Source of the DNA: Planctomycetaceae bacterium
GTDB lineage: Bacteria; Planctomycetota; Planctomycetia; Pirellulales; Pirellulaceae
Assembly: GCA_016794985.1 (NCBI GenBank)
Contig: JAEUIQ010000107.1
Location: 62,001 to 126,000 of the forward strand
Direction of reading: 5' to 3'
DNA: 64,000 nt
Below the pieces are notes generated by a model. The model was given only the letters and a program-made list of their open reading frames with translations, searched no databases and was not told the DNA's origin. Position 1 is the first letter of the stretch. Every line of letters starts with the position of its first letter. Below, piece by piece: positions 18,040-27,324 of the stretch. A program made the translations under genes and the position numbers.

Positions 18040-20022
18040 ATGGCGTCAGGGACAAAATCCGCTGAACCTCAGCGATGGTTTCGAGGTAAAACCAGCAAGT
18101 ACAGCCGCATCGGGATCGGCCTGCTTGTTGCGACTTGCCACTGGATTTGGGACGGTGGCGATTGCCGGGCTCAGGCACAAGAGTCCAGTCCGCCGGCTGC
18201 GCGAAACTCGACGAGAAAGCTGCGGGTACAGCCCAGCAAAGTTGCGTCACGAATCGGTTCGGCAGTCCAATGGCGTGACTCGTTGGCTGACGCACAGAAA
18301 GAATCGCGCGCGACCGGCAAGCCCGTATTTTGGTATATCAACACAGTCCCGGATACGTTTACGGACCGCAAGATTGAAATAGACCGCTACATGTTGGCTG
18401 GTCCGTTCTCATGGCCGAAGATTATTCAGCTGTTGAACTCGGATTTCATACCTGTACGACAAGTGCCCGATGCCGAGCTTGCTCAAACTTACGGTCTGCG
18501 TCCCTATGATTTTGTCGAACCCGGTTTCTTGGTGCTTGATTCCAACGCTCAGGTGACAGGCCGTGTCGATCATGTGACGACTTTAGCACCAGCGTGGCTT
18601 CTGCATTTGTTCCGAGAATTCAATGGCAAGCCGAAGGCGGCCGAAGAGATTCCCAACGAATCCATTTGGAGCTTGCCGCCCGAATCAGCCGCACGGACAA
18701 CCTTTGAATCCTTCATGGCCCAACCACAACGCGGTGACTTGGACTGGAGCGTCTTCGATCAACCGCACGACGAAGTAGGGCAACGCTTGGAGGCCCAAAT
18801 AATGAAGGGCATGATCCAGTATTATTCGGGAGACCACGCGACCGCCCAAGCGACGTGGCGGGCGGCCATCGACATCGACCCGAATCACCCACTGGCGTGG
18901 AAAGCCGCTGCGGAACGTGAGGGGTTCGGACCGTTTGTGCGTGGCTTCGAGGTGTTTGGACCACTGCCGTCCCGCGCCTGGTCAGCGGGCATCGACTCGG
19001 TGGGCAGCGCGGCCCCCAAAGATTGCTATTCGCAAGTCGAGTTGTGGGATCGCAGTGTAACGTACTTGTTGGCGATGCAACGAGCCGACGGCGCCGTGAT
19101 CGATAGCGATTACGACTTTGGCGGCACGGACAGTTTGCCAAACGTCCATGTCGCCGTTACGTCATTGGTGGGATTGGCGCTGCTTGAAGCGAGGATGCAC
19201 TTGCCGCAGCGAAAAGCCGAGCTGGATGCAGCTTTGACTCGGATTTCAGAATTTGTAAAAAACGAGACGAATATCAACGTCGCGGATCGCGATGAGATAT
19301 TGTGGGCCTATGCCTATCGACTCCGATTTTTGGTTGCGCGAGTTCGAGCCGGCGCGGACGAGAGAGACGCCCTCCAGCGTGCCGTGGCCAAACTAGAGTC
19401 GGTCCAAGGCAATCGAGGGAGTTGGTACCACGAATACAGCAATTCGTTTGTCACCGCGACCGCGCTGGTCGCCTTGGCTGATGCGAAGCAAGTAGGTGCC
19501 AATATCAATCAAGAAGTTGTCGACAAGGGACTAAAATCTTTGCTGCGTGACCGATACGGCAATGGCGCGTACCCTTACAGCAATGGACGAGACAACCGTA
19601 TGAATCAAGGAGAAGATGGCGACATACCGGCCTCTGCTGGTCGGATGCCAATCTGCGAATTGGCGCTCTATTTGTGGGGCCAGTCGGACCAAACGCGTCT
19701 GCAGTTTGCCGTTGAACAATCCTTGTTGCATCACGATAAATTGAACGTGGCGTACAAGTACGACAATCACACTTCGACCTTGGCGTACGGTGGATTTTTC
19801 TTCTGGTACGATATGGAAAGTCGAACCGAGGCGATTCGGTCGTTGAATGACCAAGAAGCGAAGACTGCGGCCGCCAAACGACATCAGCAACTGGTCTTGG
19901 CTTTGCCAGAAATCGACGGCTGTTTTGTCGACTCGCATGAGTTGGGTCGTTGTTACGGAACGGCGATGGCATTGCAAAGCATGGGTGGGCTTTCGCGAGT
20001 CCTTGACGCAAGACCCAACTGA
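18040..20022 (+). CDS. Secreted protein with thioredoxin-like and terpenoid-cyclase-like (alpha/alpha) domains
   Basis: The ATG at 18040 gives 660 residues; a GTG at 18004 extends it. A hydrophobic segment (IGIGLLVATCHWIW) indicates export. Residues 80-200 look like a thioredoxin-fold segment (TGKPVFWYINT, then SDFIPVRQVPDA and PGFLVLDSNAQVTGRV) without a CxxC pair, so it is unlikely to be a classical redox thioredoxin. From about residue 330 the sequence (LLAMQRADGAVID, GSWYHEYSNSFVTATALVALADA, YPYSNGRDNRMN) resembles the alpha/alpha-toroid of prenyltransferase/squalene-cyclase-like proteins common in planctomycetes. The exact function is unknown. Confidence 0.72.
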   Translation: MASGTKSAEPQRWFRGKTSKYSRIGIGLLVATCHWIWDGGDCRAQAQESSPPAARNSTRKLRVQPSKVASRIGSAVQWRDSLADAQKESRATGKPVFWYINTVPDTFTDRKIEIDRYMLAGPFSWPKIIQLLNSDFIPVRQVPDAELAQTYGLRPYDFVEPGFLVLDSNAQVTGRVDHVTTLAPAWLLHLFREFNGKPKAAEEIPNESIWSLPPESAARTTFESFMAQPQRGDLDWSVFDQPHDEVGQRLEAQIMKGMIQYYSGDHATAQATWRAAIDIDPNHPLAWKAAAEREGFGPFVRGFEVFGPLPSRAWSAGIDSVGSAAPKDCYSQVELWDRSVTYLLAMQRADGAVIDSDYDFGGTDSLPNVHVAVTSLVGLALLEARMHLPQRKAELDAALTRISEFVKNETNINVADRDEILWAYAYRLRFLVARVRAGADERDALQRAVAKLESVQGNRGSWYHEYSNSFVTATALVALADAKQVGANINQEVVDKGLKSLLRDRYGNGAYPYSNGRDNRMNQGEDGDIPASAGRMPICELALYLWGQSDQTRLQFAVEQSLLHHDKLNVAYKYDNHTSTLAYGGFFFWYDMESRTEAIRSLNDQEAKTAAAKRHQQLVLALPEIDGCFVDSHELGRCYGTAMALQSMGGLSRVLDARPN

Positions 20023-20087
20023 TACGGGTCATACAAACGACCGGCTTTTTGTTCTGTGTTCACCACTTAGAAAGATGCCAAAACTCG

Positions 20088-21239
20088 ATGCCTGCCACGG
20101 TGTTGAACCTGCAGAAAATCCATGACCCGAACGATGCGGTCCATCGCGCGGTGCAAGCCTTGGCGGAAGGCAAGGTCATAGCGCTACCGACCGAGACGGT
20201 TTACGGTTTGGCGGTGAGCGGGTTGGCCCCCGATGCACTGGAGAAACTCTGCGTTCAGAAAGCTCGAACCTGCGAGCGACCGTTGGCCATTGCGGTCAAG
20301 AGTGCCGATGACGCGTTGGATTACGTGCCCACGATGTCGCCGCTTGGCAGACGACTCGCGCGGCGGTGTTGGCCCGGGCCCTTGACGATTGTGTTTCCGG
20401 AGATTGGTCCGGATAGTGTGATTACCCAACTTTCCGCCGACGTTCAACGTCGGGTTGCCGGCGACGGTAGTTTAGGTATCCGTGTTCCGGCACATCCGAT
20501 CTTTCTGAGCGTCTTGCGGTTTTGTCGAGGGCCGGTTGTACTAACCAGTGCCAACGTGACAGGGCAGCCGGAACCTACAAACGCTCAACAAGTATTGGCG
20601 ACCTTGGGACAATCCGTCGACATGATTTTGGACGATGGTCCATGTCGCTTCGGCCAATCATCGACGGTCGTCCGTGTTGATGGTGATCGGTGCACGATCT
20701 TGCGAGAAGGCGTGATCGCTAGAAAGACTCTCAAACGAATGGCAAATTTCAATATCCTCTTGGTTTGTACTGGCAATACCTGTCGCAGTCCAATGGCGGA
20801 GTGCCTGATGAAGGAGGCGCTCGCGAAGCGTTTTCATTGCAAACCCGACCAATTGTCCGAACATGGAATCATGGTCGCCTCGGCGGGTGTGGCAGCGCAT
20901 GACGGCAATCGCGCCAGTCGCGAGGCGGTCGCGGTGATGGCCAAACGGAACTTGGACCTTTCGTTGCACGAAAGCCAAGCGGTCACCGAGACTTTGGTTC
21001 AATCCGCAGATTTGATTCTGACCATGACCAATAGTCACCAGCGAGCCTTACTCAGTTATTTCCCATCGGCGGCTGGACGAACGTTTGTTTTGTCCGGCGG
21101 TGGTGAAGATGTTTCCGATCCGATAGGTGGCTCGGTAACTATTTACGAAGAATGCGCCACGCAAATCCAAGGATACGTCGATTTGTGGGCGCGACAGATC
21201 GAACTGCACTTGCCGCAAGGCTTGGAGGAGCAAACATGA
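20088..21239 (+). CDS. Fusion: YrdC/Sua5 threonylcarbamoyl-AMP synthase + YwlE-type protein-arginine phosphatase
   Basis: 383 residues from ATG 20088. Residues 15-200 form a YrdC/Sua5 domain (GKVIALPTETVYGLA, RPLAIAVKSADDAL, GSLGIRVPAHP, LTSANVTGQPEP), which makes threonylcarbamoyl-AMP for tRNA t6A37. From Met218 a complete LMW phosphatase follows: P-loop CTGNTCRS with Cys227 and Arg233, and the acid loop DVSDPIGGS. In this family Thr in the CTGNTCRS loop (Thr231 here) marks protein-arginine phosphatases such as Bacillus YwlE, whereas tyrosine phosphatases usually have Ile. The stop overlaps the rpiB start as ATGA. Sua5, YwlE and RpiB are also neighbours in Bacillus subtilis. Confidence 0.9.
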   Translation: MPATVLNLQKIHDPNDAVHRAVQALAEGKVIALPTETVYGLAVSGLAPDALEKLCVQKARTCERPLAIAVKSADDALDYVPTMSPLGRRLARRCWPGPLTIVFPEIGPDSVITQLSADVQRRVAGDGSLGIRVPAHPIFLSVLRFCRGPVVLTSANVTGQPEPTNAQQVLATLGQSVDMILDDGPCRFGQSSTVVRVDGDRCTILREGVIARKTLKRMANFNILLVCTGNTCRSPMAECLMKEALAKRFHCKPDQLSEHGIMVASAGVAAHDGNRASREAVAVMAKRNLDLSLHESQAVTETLVQSADLILTMTNSHQRALLSYFPSAAGRTFVLSGGGEDVSDPIGGSVTIYEECATQIQGYVDLWARQIELHLPQGLEEQT

Positions 21240-21703
21240 AGGTTGCCATTGGGAGCGATCATCACGGAATCAGGTTCAAACACCAAGCCGCAGAGTTGCT
21301 GCGAACGCTTGGCGTTGAGGTCGTCGATGTGGGAGCCCACGACGCGGAGGTCCCCTGCGACTATCCGGACTCGGCAAAAGAAGTTGGTTGTTTGGTGTCC
21401 AAGGGGAACGCCGATCGCGGGGTATTGATCTGTGGTTCCGGCGTCGGCATGGCGATCGCAGCGAATAAGTTCCCTGGGGTTCGCGCTGCGGTTTGCGACA
21501 CTGTCGAATTGGCAAGACTGACTCGACAACATAACGGACTGAATGTTCTCTGTCTCTCGGGAAATCTTTGGAAACAACAGGATCTGCTACCAGTGGTTCA
21601 AGCCTTTCTGGAAACCGACTTTGAAGGGGGAAGGCATCAACGTCGGATCGAAAAGATTGCCGAAATTGAAACCTCGGTTGCCGCAAGTCGCTCGTGTCGG
21701 TAG
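21236..21703 (+). CDS. rpiB: Ribose-5-phosphate isomerase B
   Basis: 155 residues from the ATG at 21236, which overlaps the preceding stop by 4 bases and so indicates translational coupling. The start MKVAIGSDHHG, the catalytic Cys66 in GVLICGSGVGMAIAANK and His99 in LARLTRQHNGLNVLCLS are all family hallmarks. It interconverts ribulose-5-phosphate and ribose-5-phosphate in the pentose phosphate pathway. A longer upstream frame from 21152 overlaps the phosphatase domain and is not the likely start. The length is normal for RpiB. Confidence 0.96.
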   Translation: MKVAIGSDHHGIRFKHQAAELLRTLGVEVVDVGAHDAEVPCDYPDSAKEVGCLVSKGNADRGVLICGSGVGMAIAANKFPGVRAAVCDTVELARLTRQHNGLNVLCLSGNLWKQQDLLPVVQAFLETDFEGGRHQRRIEKIAEIETSVAASRSCR

Positions 21704-21751
21704 CCTCGCCACCAACATCTCTCGGTTTCTGCATACATTGGGAGCTCCACA

Positions 21752-23347
21752 TTGGCGGATGTGAAATTAACCGGCCAGCATTGGATTGCGGGATCTTTGG
21801 CACCTCCGCGAGAAGAGTCGTTTCGCGCGACGTGTGCCGAAACAGGAGCATTCCTGGAACCGGGGTATGGGGAAGCCACTCCGGAACAAATCTCTGCCGC
21901 TTGTGAAGCAGCGTCTTCGGCCTTTCACGAGTATCGCAATGTCGCCGCGGAAGGACGAGCTCGGTTGCTCGAGACGATTGCCGATGAAGTCTTGGCTGCC
22001 GGCGACGCTTTATTGGATCGTTGCCACCTAGAAACAGCGTTGGGGCGCGATCGCTTGATGTTCGAGCGGCAGCGAACCGTAAATCAAGCCCGCTTGTTTG
22101 CTCAAGTTGTCCGCGAAGGACACTGGACAGAGCCTCGACTCGATCATGCAGACGCCACACGGCAGGCCCCAGATTGTCGTAGCATGTGGTTGCCGATCGG
22201 GCCGGTTGCCGTGTTTGGTGCCAGCAACTTTCCCTTGGCCATTAGCGTCGTTGGCAATGATACGATTGCGGCCCTGGCCGCCGGTTGCTCGGTGGTTGTT
22301 AAAGCCCATCCCGGTCATCCTGGCACTTGCGAGATATTGGCTGGGTGCCTGAACCGTGCCATCCGACGGTGTGCCTTGCCCGCAGGACTGTTCTCGCTAC
22401 TGCATGGGGTAAGCCATGAGGTTGGGCAATCTCTCGTACAAAACCCGCGAATTCAAGCGGTGGGATTCACCGGTTCATTGACTGGAGGTCGCGCTCTCTA
22501 TGATGCCGTGGGGCGCCGTGCACAATTGATTCCCATTTACGCTGAAATGGGCAGTGTGAATCCTGTTTTCTTCTTTCCGCAAGCGTTGCGAAATGATCGG
22601 TGGCAACCACTGGTCGCGAAGTTGGTTGGCAGCATCACCGCGGGGTGTGGGCAAATGTGTACACAACCCGGCCTACTGCTCGGCCTAAAACAAACGGAGT
22701 GGCAAGAACTGCGTCGCGAAGTTCAAGCAAAGGTTACTGACCAGACCTTCACGTTGTTGCATCCAGGCATTGCCAAGGCATTTCGCCAGTTGACGGCCGA
22801 GCGCGGCGCGCAGGCCATTTCAATCACTTCGATGGCCGCTGCGCAGAAGACTTCGGAGTCCGACTGTTGCGTTCCGGGGGTGATTTTCGAAGCGACCGCC
22901 ACCGAACTGCTGGAACACACGCATTGGGAGGAGGAGATATTTGGGCCATCCACTGTCTTTGTGGAATGTGAGGAGGTGCAGCAAATGCTCGCCTATGCGC
23001 AGCAAATGAAGGGCTCCCTGACAGCATCGATCTTTGCCACAGATGATGAAATTGAGCTGGTTCGGCCATTGCTCGACGTCCTGCAAACGAAGGTTGGACG
23101 GATCATCTTCAACGGATTCCCCACTGGGGTTCAAGTCAATCACGCCATGATGCACGGCGGACCGTATCCGGCGGCGATTGGTAACATGACGTCGATTGGA
23201 ACCGGCTCGATCAAGCGCTTCGCGCGTCCGGTATGCTTTCAAGGATTTCCGGAACGCCTCCTGCCCGAAACTTTGCGAGACAACTTGTCTGCACCGACAC
23301 TTCGAATGATCGATGGCCAGTACCAATTGGGTTCAGCAGTCATATGA
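21752..23347 (+). CDS. Aldehyde dehydrogenase (2,5-dioxovalerate / alpha-ketoglutaric semialdehyde type)
   Basis: 531 residues from a TTG start at 21752 that has GGGAG 7 bases upstream; no suitable ATG is present. ALDH motifs are visible: GPVAVFGASNFPLAISV, GFTGSLTGGRALYDA, YAEMGSVNPVFF with the general-base Glu, and the nucleophile in GCGQMCTQPG. The QMCTQPG form and the C-terminus (PYPAAIGNMTSIGTGSIKRF) resemble NADP-dependent alpha-ketoglutaric semialdehyde dehydrogenases of hydroxyproline or sugar-acid catabolism. Its stop overlaps the start of the DAO-type oxidoreductase, which would fit amino-acid or hydroxyproline oxidation, though that pathway link is inferred. Confidence 0.9.
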   Translation: MADVKLTGQHWIAGSLAPPREESFRATCAETGAFLEPGYGEATPEQISAACEAASSAFHEYRNVAAEGRARLLETIADEVLAAGDALLDRCHLETALGRDRLMFERQRTVNQARLFAQVVREGHWTEPRLDHADATRQAPDCRSMWLPIGPVAVFGASNFPLAISVVGNDTIAALAAGCSVVVKAHPGHPGTCEILAGCLNRAIRRCALPAGLFSLLHGVSHEVGQSLVQNPRIQAVGFTGSLTGGRALYDAVGRRAQLIPIYAEMGSVNPVFFFPQALRNDRWQPLVAKLVGSITAGCGQMCTQPGLLLGLKQTEWQELRREVQAKVTDQTFTLLHPGIAKAFRQLTAERGAQAISITSMAAAQKTSESDCCVPGVIFEATATELLEHTHWEEEIFGPSTVFVECEEVQQMLAYAQQMKGSLTASIFATDDEIELVRPLLDVLQTKVGRIIFNGFPTGVQVNHAMMHGGPYPAAIGNMTSIGTGSIKRFARPVCFQGFPERLLPETLRDNLSAPTLRMIDGQYQLGSAVI

Positions 23348-24504
23348 GCGTAAGACGTCGAACCTTCGGAATCATCGGCGGCGGCGCGATCGGTTGGTCC
23401 GTGGCGTATCAATTGGCCAAGACACGCCGTCGAACTGACGAGTCCATTGTCGTGTTCGACGCATCGTTGGCAGGTGCAAGTTCTTGGGCGGGGGCGGGAA
23501 TTCTACCGCCGGCGACTCGATTCGAGTCAACGGATCCCATGGAACAACTGCAAAAACTTTCACGGGAAGCGATGCCGCTGTGGTCTCGGGAGCTCAAGCA
23601 ACTGAGTGGCATTGACAATGAATTTCATGTTTGCGGCGGTGTCTATGTGGCGCAAACCAGTGGGGAACACGCAAGCCTGATAGGCCTGCGACAATTCTGG
23701 GATGAAATGGGAATCGAAGGACTCCCGCTCGAGGCGGATTCTTGGAATCAACGATTCCCGTGGTTTGCCAACCAGATACCAAGAGAAAAGTGCCGGTTAA
23801 TCTTTGAGGTTCCGGGCGAGGCTCAACTTCGCAATCCACGTCATCTGGCAGCGCTCCGCCGCGCCTGCGAGGTCCTCGGCGTCGAGACACGAGCATTGAC
23901 AACCGAACAAGCTGCTCGATTGCAATTGTCGGCATCGGCCACTGGCCCGCCCACGCTTGAATGGGGAGCATCGGAGTCGTGGAACTGTGAACAGTTCGTC
24001 TTGGCTACCGGCAGTTGGACATCGGCGTTATTGCGACGCTGGTTTGGAACAACGGATCGCTTTGCTGATGTGTTCCCCATCAAAGGGGAAATGTTATTGT
24101 TCGACGCGACAACCCCGCTTTTCTCCACAATCTTCAATGTCGGCACGCGCTACATTGTACCGCGACTTGACGGTCACATCTTGGTCGGCTCGACGGAACA
24201 AGAAGCTGGCTTCTTCGCCGAACCGACCGAAGAGGGCCGCTCGCAATTGCTCGAGTTTGTCGAACAAACGTTGCCCGATTTGTTGCGATTTAAGCTTGTC
24301 AAACACTGGGCTGGGTTGAGGCCCGCCAGCTTTGATCAAATGCCGATCATTGGACGACTGAATCAATGCCCGGACTTGATCGTCGCCAGCGGGCACTTTC
24401 GCAGCGGATTGCAATGGTCGATCGGCACCGCGCTTTGTGTGGCGGCCCTGCTGCGTCACGAGTTACCTCCCTTGGATCTTCGCGTCTTTCAACCAAGTCG
24501 CTAA
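23344..24504 (+). CDS. FAD-dependent amino-acid oxidase/dehydrogenase (DAO, ThiO-like)
   Basis: 386 residues from ATG 23344, overlapping the previous stop as ATGA. It has an N-terminal FAD fingerprint (TFGIIGGGAIGWSVAYQLA, IVVFDASLAGASSWAGAGIL) and the DAO-family middle and end (FPIKGEMLLFD, RYIVPRLDGHILVGSTEQEAGF, HWAGLRPASFDQMPIIGR, IVASGHFRSGLQWS). The closest named relative by pattern is glycine oxidase ThiO, which supplies dehydroglycine for thiamine. Because it is coupled to an aldehyde dehydrogenase and no thi gene is near, a D-amino-acid or hydroxy-D-proline oxidation role is equally possible. Confidence 0.87.
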   Translation: MSVRRRTFGIIGGGAIGWSVAYQLAKTRRRTDESIVVFDASLAGASSWAGAGILPPATRFESTDPMEQLQKLSREAMPLWSRELKQLSGIDNEFHVCGGVYVAQTSGEHASLIGLRQFWDEMGIEGLPLEADSWNQRFPWFANQIPREKCRLIFEVPGEAQLRNPRHLAALRRACEVLGVETRALTTEQAARLQLSASATGPPTLEWGASESWNCEQFVLATGSWTSALLRRWFGTTDRFADVFPIKGEMLLFDATTPLFSTIFNVGTRYIVPRLDGHILVGSTEQEAGFFAEPTEEGRSQLLEFVEQTLPDLLRFKLVKHWAGLRPASFDQMPIIGRLNQCPDLIVASGHFRSGLQWSIGTALCVAALLRHELPPLDLRVFQPSR

Positions 24505-24544
24505 GAATCAAACCAAGAACAAGGGTTCGTGAACGCTCACGTGA

Positions 24545-27088
24545 CTACTTCGCAGGCGTGGTGCCGGTTGGAGCCGGCGTGGTGCCGGATGGAGCCGGCG
24601 TGGTTTCCTCGAAGACATTTTCTTCCTCAAGCGGCAGTTGAAACGCGTCAGCTACCCGAGTCATGTAATTGCACCACGAGATATACCACACCAAGTCCAA
24701 GGCCCGATGGTCACCGAATGCTTGGATCAGCTCGTGGCGATCGAGCGCCGTCAATTGATCCGCTTCTTTGGTCAAGCGATAGGCCCATTGATGGGCCAAT
24801 CCTTCCTTGGGCGGCAGTGACGAGAAATCGCCCGTCGCCAACATCTTGGTACGTTCTTTAATTGCTTCTGAGTTCAGGCCCGCGACCGCGAGCAGCATTT
24901 CGCTATGACCCATTCAGTAAAAGCACTCGTTGCTGCGGGTGACCACCCAGAACAACGAGTTGGAAAAGACGCGATCCAAATTGGCTTCACGACGAAATGT
25001 TCGCATCAAGTTGAACCAGCCTTGTGTCAATTCGGGTTGATATCCCAAACTGATGTTGCTCCAGACGACCTTTTCACTGCGTTTGCGTTCTTCCTCTGGC
25101 AGGATTCCCAGTCGGTCTGGATGTGGCAGCGGCACGCGCGAGGAGCGTTGTTGCTGGGACTTCAACTTCGCTTGCAACAAGTCGAAGTTTACGGGATTCC
25201 AGCCGGCTTGGCGTTTCTTCGATTCTGACGGATCGGTCGGGGCTGCTAGTAACGTCTCGGCAAGGTCGGGTCGCGACGGCGCCGTCCGCGCGTCCTCACC
25301 TCGCCAACCGTCCGGTGGCAGGACAGCTGCTAAATTGAGTTTGTCTTCCTCGGTGAGGCCCAGCGCCAACCACAAGCGATTTTCGAAGTTAGCAAACGCA
25401 ATTGTATGAACGATCGCCACCGTTGACTCGGTCTGCCATTGCTCGTGAATCTCCGCAAACGATTCATCGCTAATGGAATGCCCAGCTTGCGTCAACTGTT
25501 TTGCAAAGGCCCACAACTTGGCGTTTGGTTCCGAAGGACTGGCAATTTGCTGCTGCCATTCGAGAATATCGGTCGACGATTTTCCCGCTCGCAAAAGATC
25601 AAATTCAGCCGTTGCTTTTCCATAGGGACTGTGGAGCGCGTCTGCGACAATCCATCGAATCTTGGCTGCGATCTCTCTTCCCAACGGATTCGCTTGTCGA
25701 TGAAGATGATCCAACTTGAGCAAAGCCAACGTGGATTCAGGCAACGAATCCGACAATCGTTCGGCCCAAGTTGGCAAAGCCGGGAACTCGATCCCGAGTT
25801 GACTCCATGCTGCTTTTGGATCACGCGACGACGGGGCATTCGATTGCGCACTGGGCCCGGGTTCCTGGACGCTGCCTTCGACCTTGGAAGGTTCCGTTTC
25901 GGTCAAATGCCAAAGTAAGGCTTCCTCTAGTTCGCTGGGGCTGAAGTAATGTGGTCCGCGACCGGACTTGAAGAGCACTTGCCGTTCGGCGTCCAGCAGA
26001 TAAAGTCGGCTGGGCATCCCGCTGTATTGGCGACCAACGGGATCGTCCATTTCGTCAACAACCAACGGAATCTTGCTGCCCATCAAGTTTTGGCACTGTT
26101 GGGCAACGGCGACACGCTCGGGATACTTGGTTGGTTGCGGCAACTTGATGTCCGCCGATTCATTGCGGCGCATGGCCCACCCATCACTCGGATGAGCTTC
26201 ACGAACATACACCACCAAGAAATGAAATTGTTCTCGGTAACGGTCGAACAAACGTTCGAGATTTCCGGCCTGGGCCCGAAACGGACCACAGGTAAAATTG
26301 CCGAAGATCAAGACGACTGGCTTTTCCGAGCACCATTTGGCGAGGTTGACTTCTTCACCTTTCAATGTCTTCAGGGTAAAGTCGCCACCTTGTTCGCCGA
26401 CATTGGGGCCGGGCATATGCGAACCAATTTCTTGCTTTTCCAATCCGATAATCAATTGACTCGCGGTTGGACGTTCGAACGAAGCTCCCGAACGTGGCGG
26501 AGGTTCCCAGGCCAATCGCAGCTCGTCAATCGACAAAAACTCTTGATTGGCCAAGAGCTTGGAGGTCATGGCTTGCAATTCCGACTCTGTGATCCGACCA
26601 TCGTCGTCGGCATCGACCCGTCGCGCCAGCTGTTGAAAGTTTGAACTCCCCGAATCAATGTTCCAACCATGGTCGGCGTCGTTCAAAGCACCGTCGCGGT
26701 TGCGATCCAAAGCAGCAAACCATTGCTCGCGGCCTGGAAATTCCGTTTTTGAGATTTGGCCATCTCCGTCGGTATCGTAGGAAGCCAACATTTGCTCCCA
26801 GCCATACGCGGTTTGCGGTTTGGCGAGGTTGAACCAGCCGTCGTTTCGCGTCATGGAACGCCCGGCCACGATCGCCTCGAGCATGGCCATCGCTTCCGAG
26901 TCGGCTGGCAAGCTCTGTCGCAGTCGCTGCTCGGCGGCTTGGGCTTCTGCCGTCAGTTCATCAGTACGCTGGGCCAACGCTGTGGCATTCCAGCCGAATG
27001 CACAACTGATGACCCCAACGGTCCAACCAAACCATCGCGGTGTGATCCCCGTTCGTGTCGCGCCCCCGGCTCTATCAAAAAGTCTCAT
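24545..27088 (-). CDS. Probable selenoprotein: secreted EF-hand / deiodinase-like / AhpD-like fusion (UGA read as Sec)
   Basis: The start at 27088 has AAGGAA 7 bases upstream and begins a signal peptide. Reading through the in-frame UGA at 24916-24914 gives 847 residues. Domains: EF-hand loops at about 105-117, 128-139 and 159-170 (DTDGDGQISKTE, DRNRDGALNDAD, DADDDGRITESE); a thioredoxin-fold deiodinase-like domain at about 225-400 with GNFTCGPFR (Cys267) and VVYVREAHPSDGW; and a C-terminal AhpD/carboxymuconolactone-decarboxylase-like domain. The UGA is residue 725 in NECFY-U-MGHSEM, forming C722-x-x-U725 where AhpD relatives carry CxxC. Similarity continues without a break after the UGA. The C-terminus has 21-bp repeats (TTPAP units). 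The joint reading is a strong inference; otherwise this would be a truncated gene plus an orphan frame. Confidence 0.85.
24555..24606 (-). repeat. 21-bp tandem repeat at the 3' end of the selenoprotein gene
   Basis: Two near-identical 21-base units (24555-24575 and 24576-24596, one base different) and a partial third encode the Thr/Pro/Ala/Gly tail of the protein. This is a low-complexity surface tail, probably of no catalytic importance. Confidence 0.8.
24878..24893 (-). promoter_or_regulatory. Candidate bacterial SECIS stem-loop
   Basis: On the minus-strand transcript the arms GCUCGC and GCGGGC form 6 pairs (one G-U) closed by a GGUC tetraloop. There are 26 nt between the UGA and the loop, within the spacing reported for bacterial SECIS elements. 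The GGU in the loop is the feature that SelB recognises in the E. coli fdhF element. Confidence 0.75.
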
Positions 27089-27324
27089 CGATCGTTCCTT
27101 AAAAAGCTGGAGATAATGCACGAAACACCGTCAATACCGGTTCAGTACCAACACAGTACTGTTCGGTGGTCGTTTCACGGCGTCCAGCTACTTCGAGAGT
27201 TAGCTCAACGTTCACAAACAAATTGGAATCGAGAGCCCGTTCGTCTGCAATAGAGTGCATCCTGGCATAGTCATTTCGATCGCGCAGGGTCAGCCGGTTC
27301 GTGGTTACCTCGCGGCTTAGACGA

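Noticed and set aside
21276..22160. 294-residue minus-strand frame
   Set aside because: It lies opposite rpiB and the aldehyde dehydrogenase, both with clear catalytic motifs, and shows no domain.
24545..24913. Separate 122-residue gene starting at the ATG after the UGA
   Set aside because: It begins in the middle of the AhpD-like active site, has no own ribosome site and continues the upstream frame; selenocysteine readthrough explains it better.
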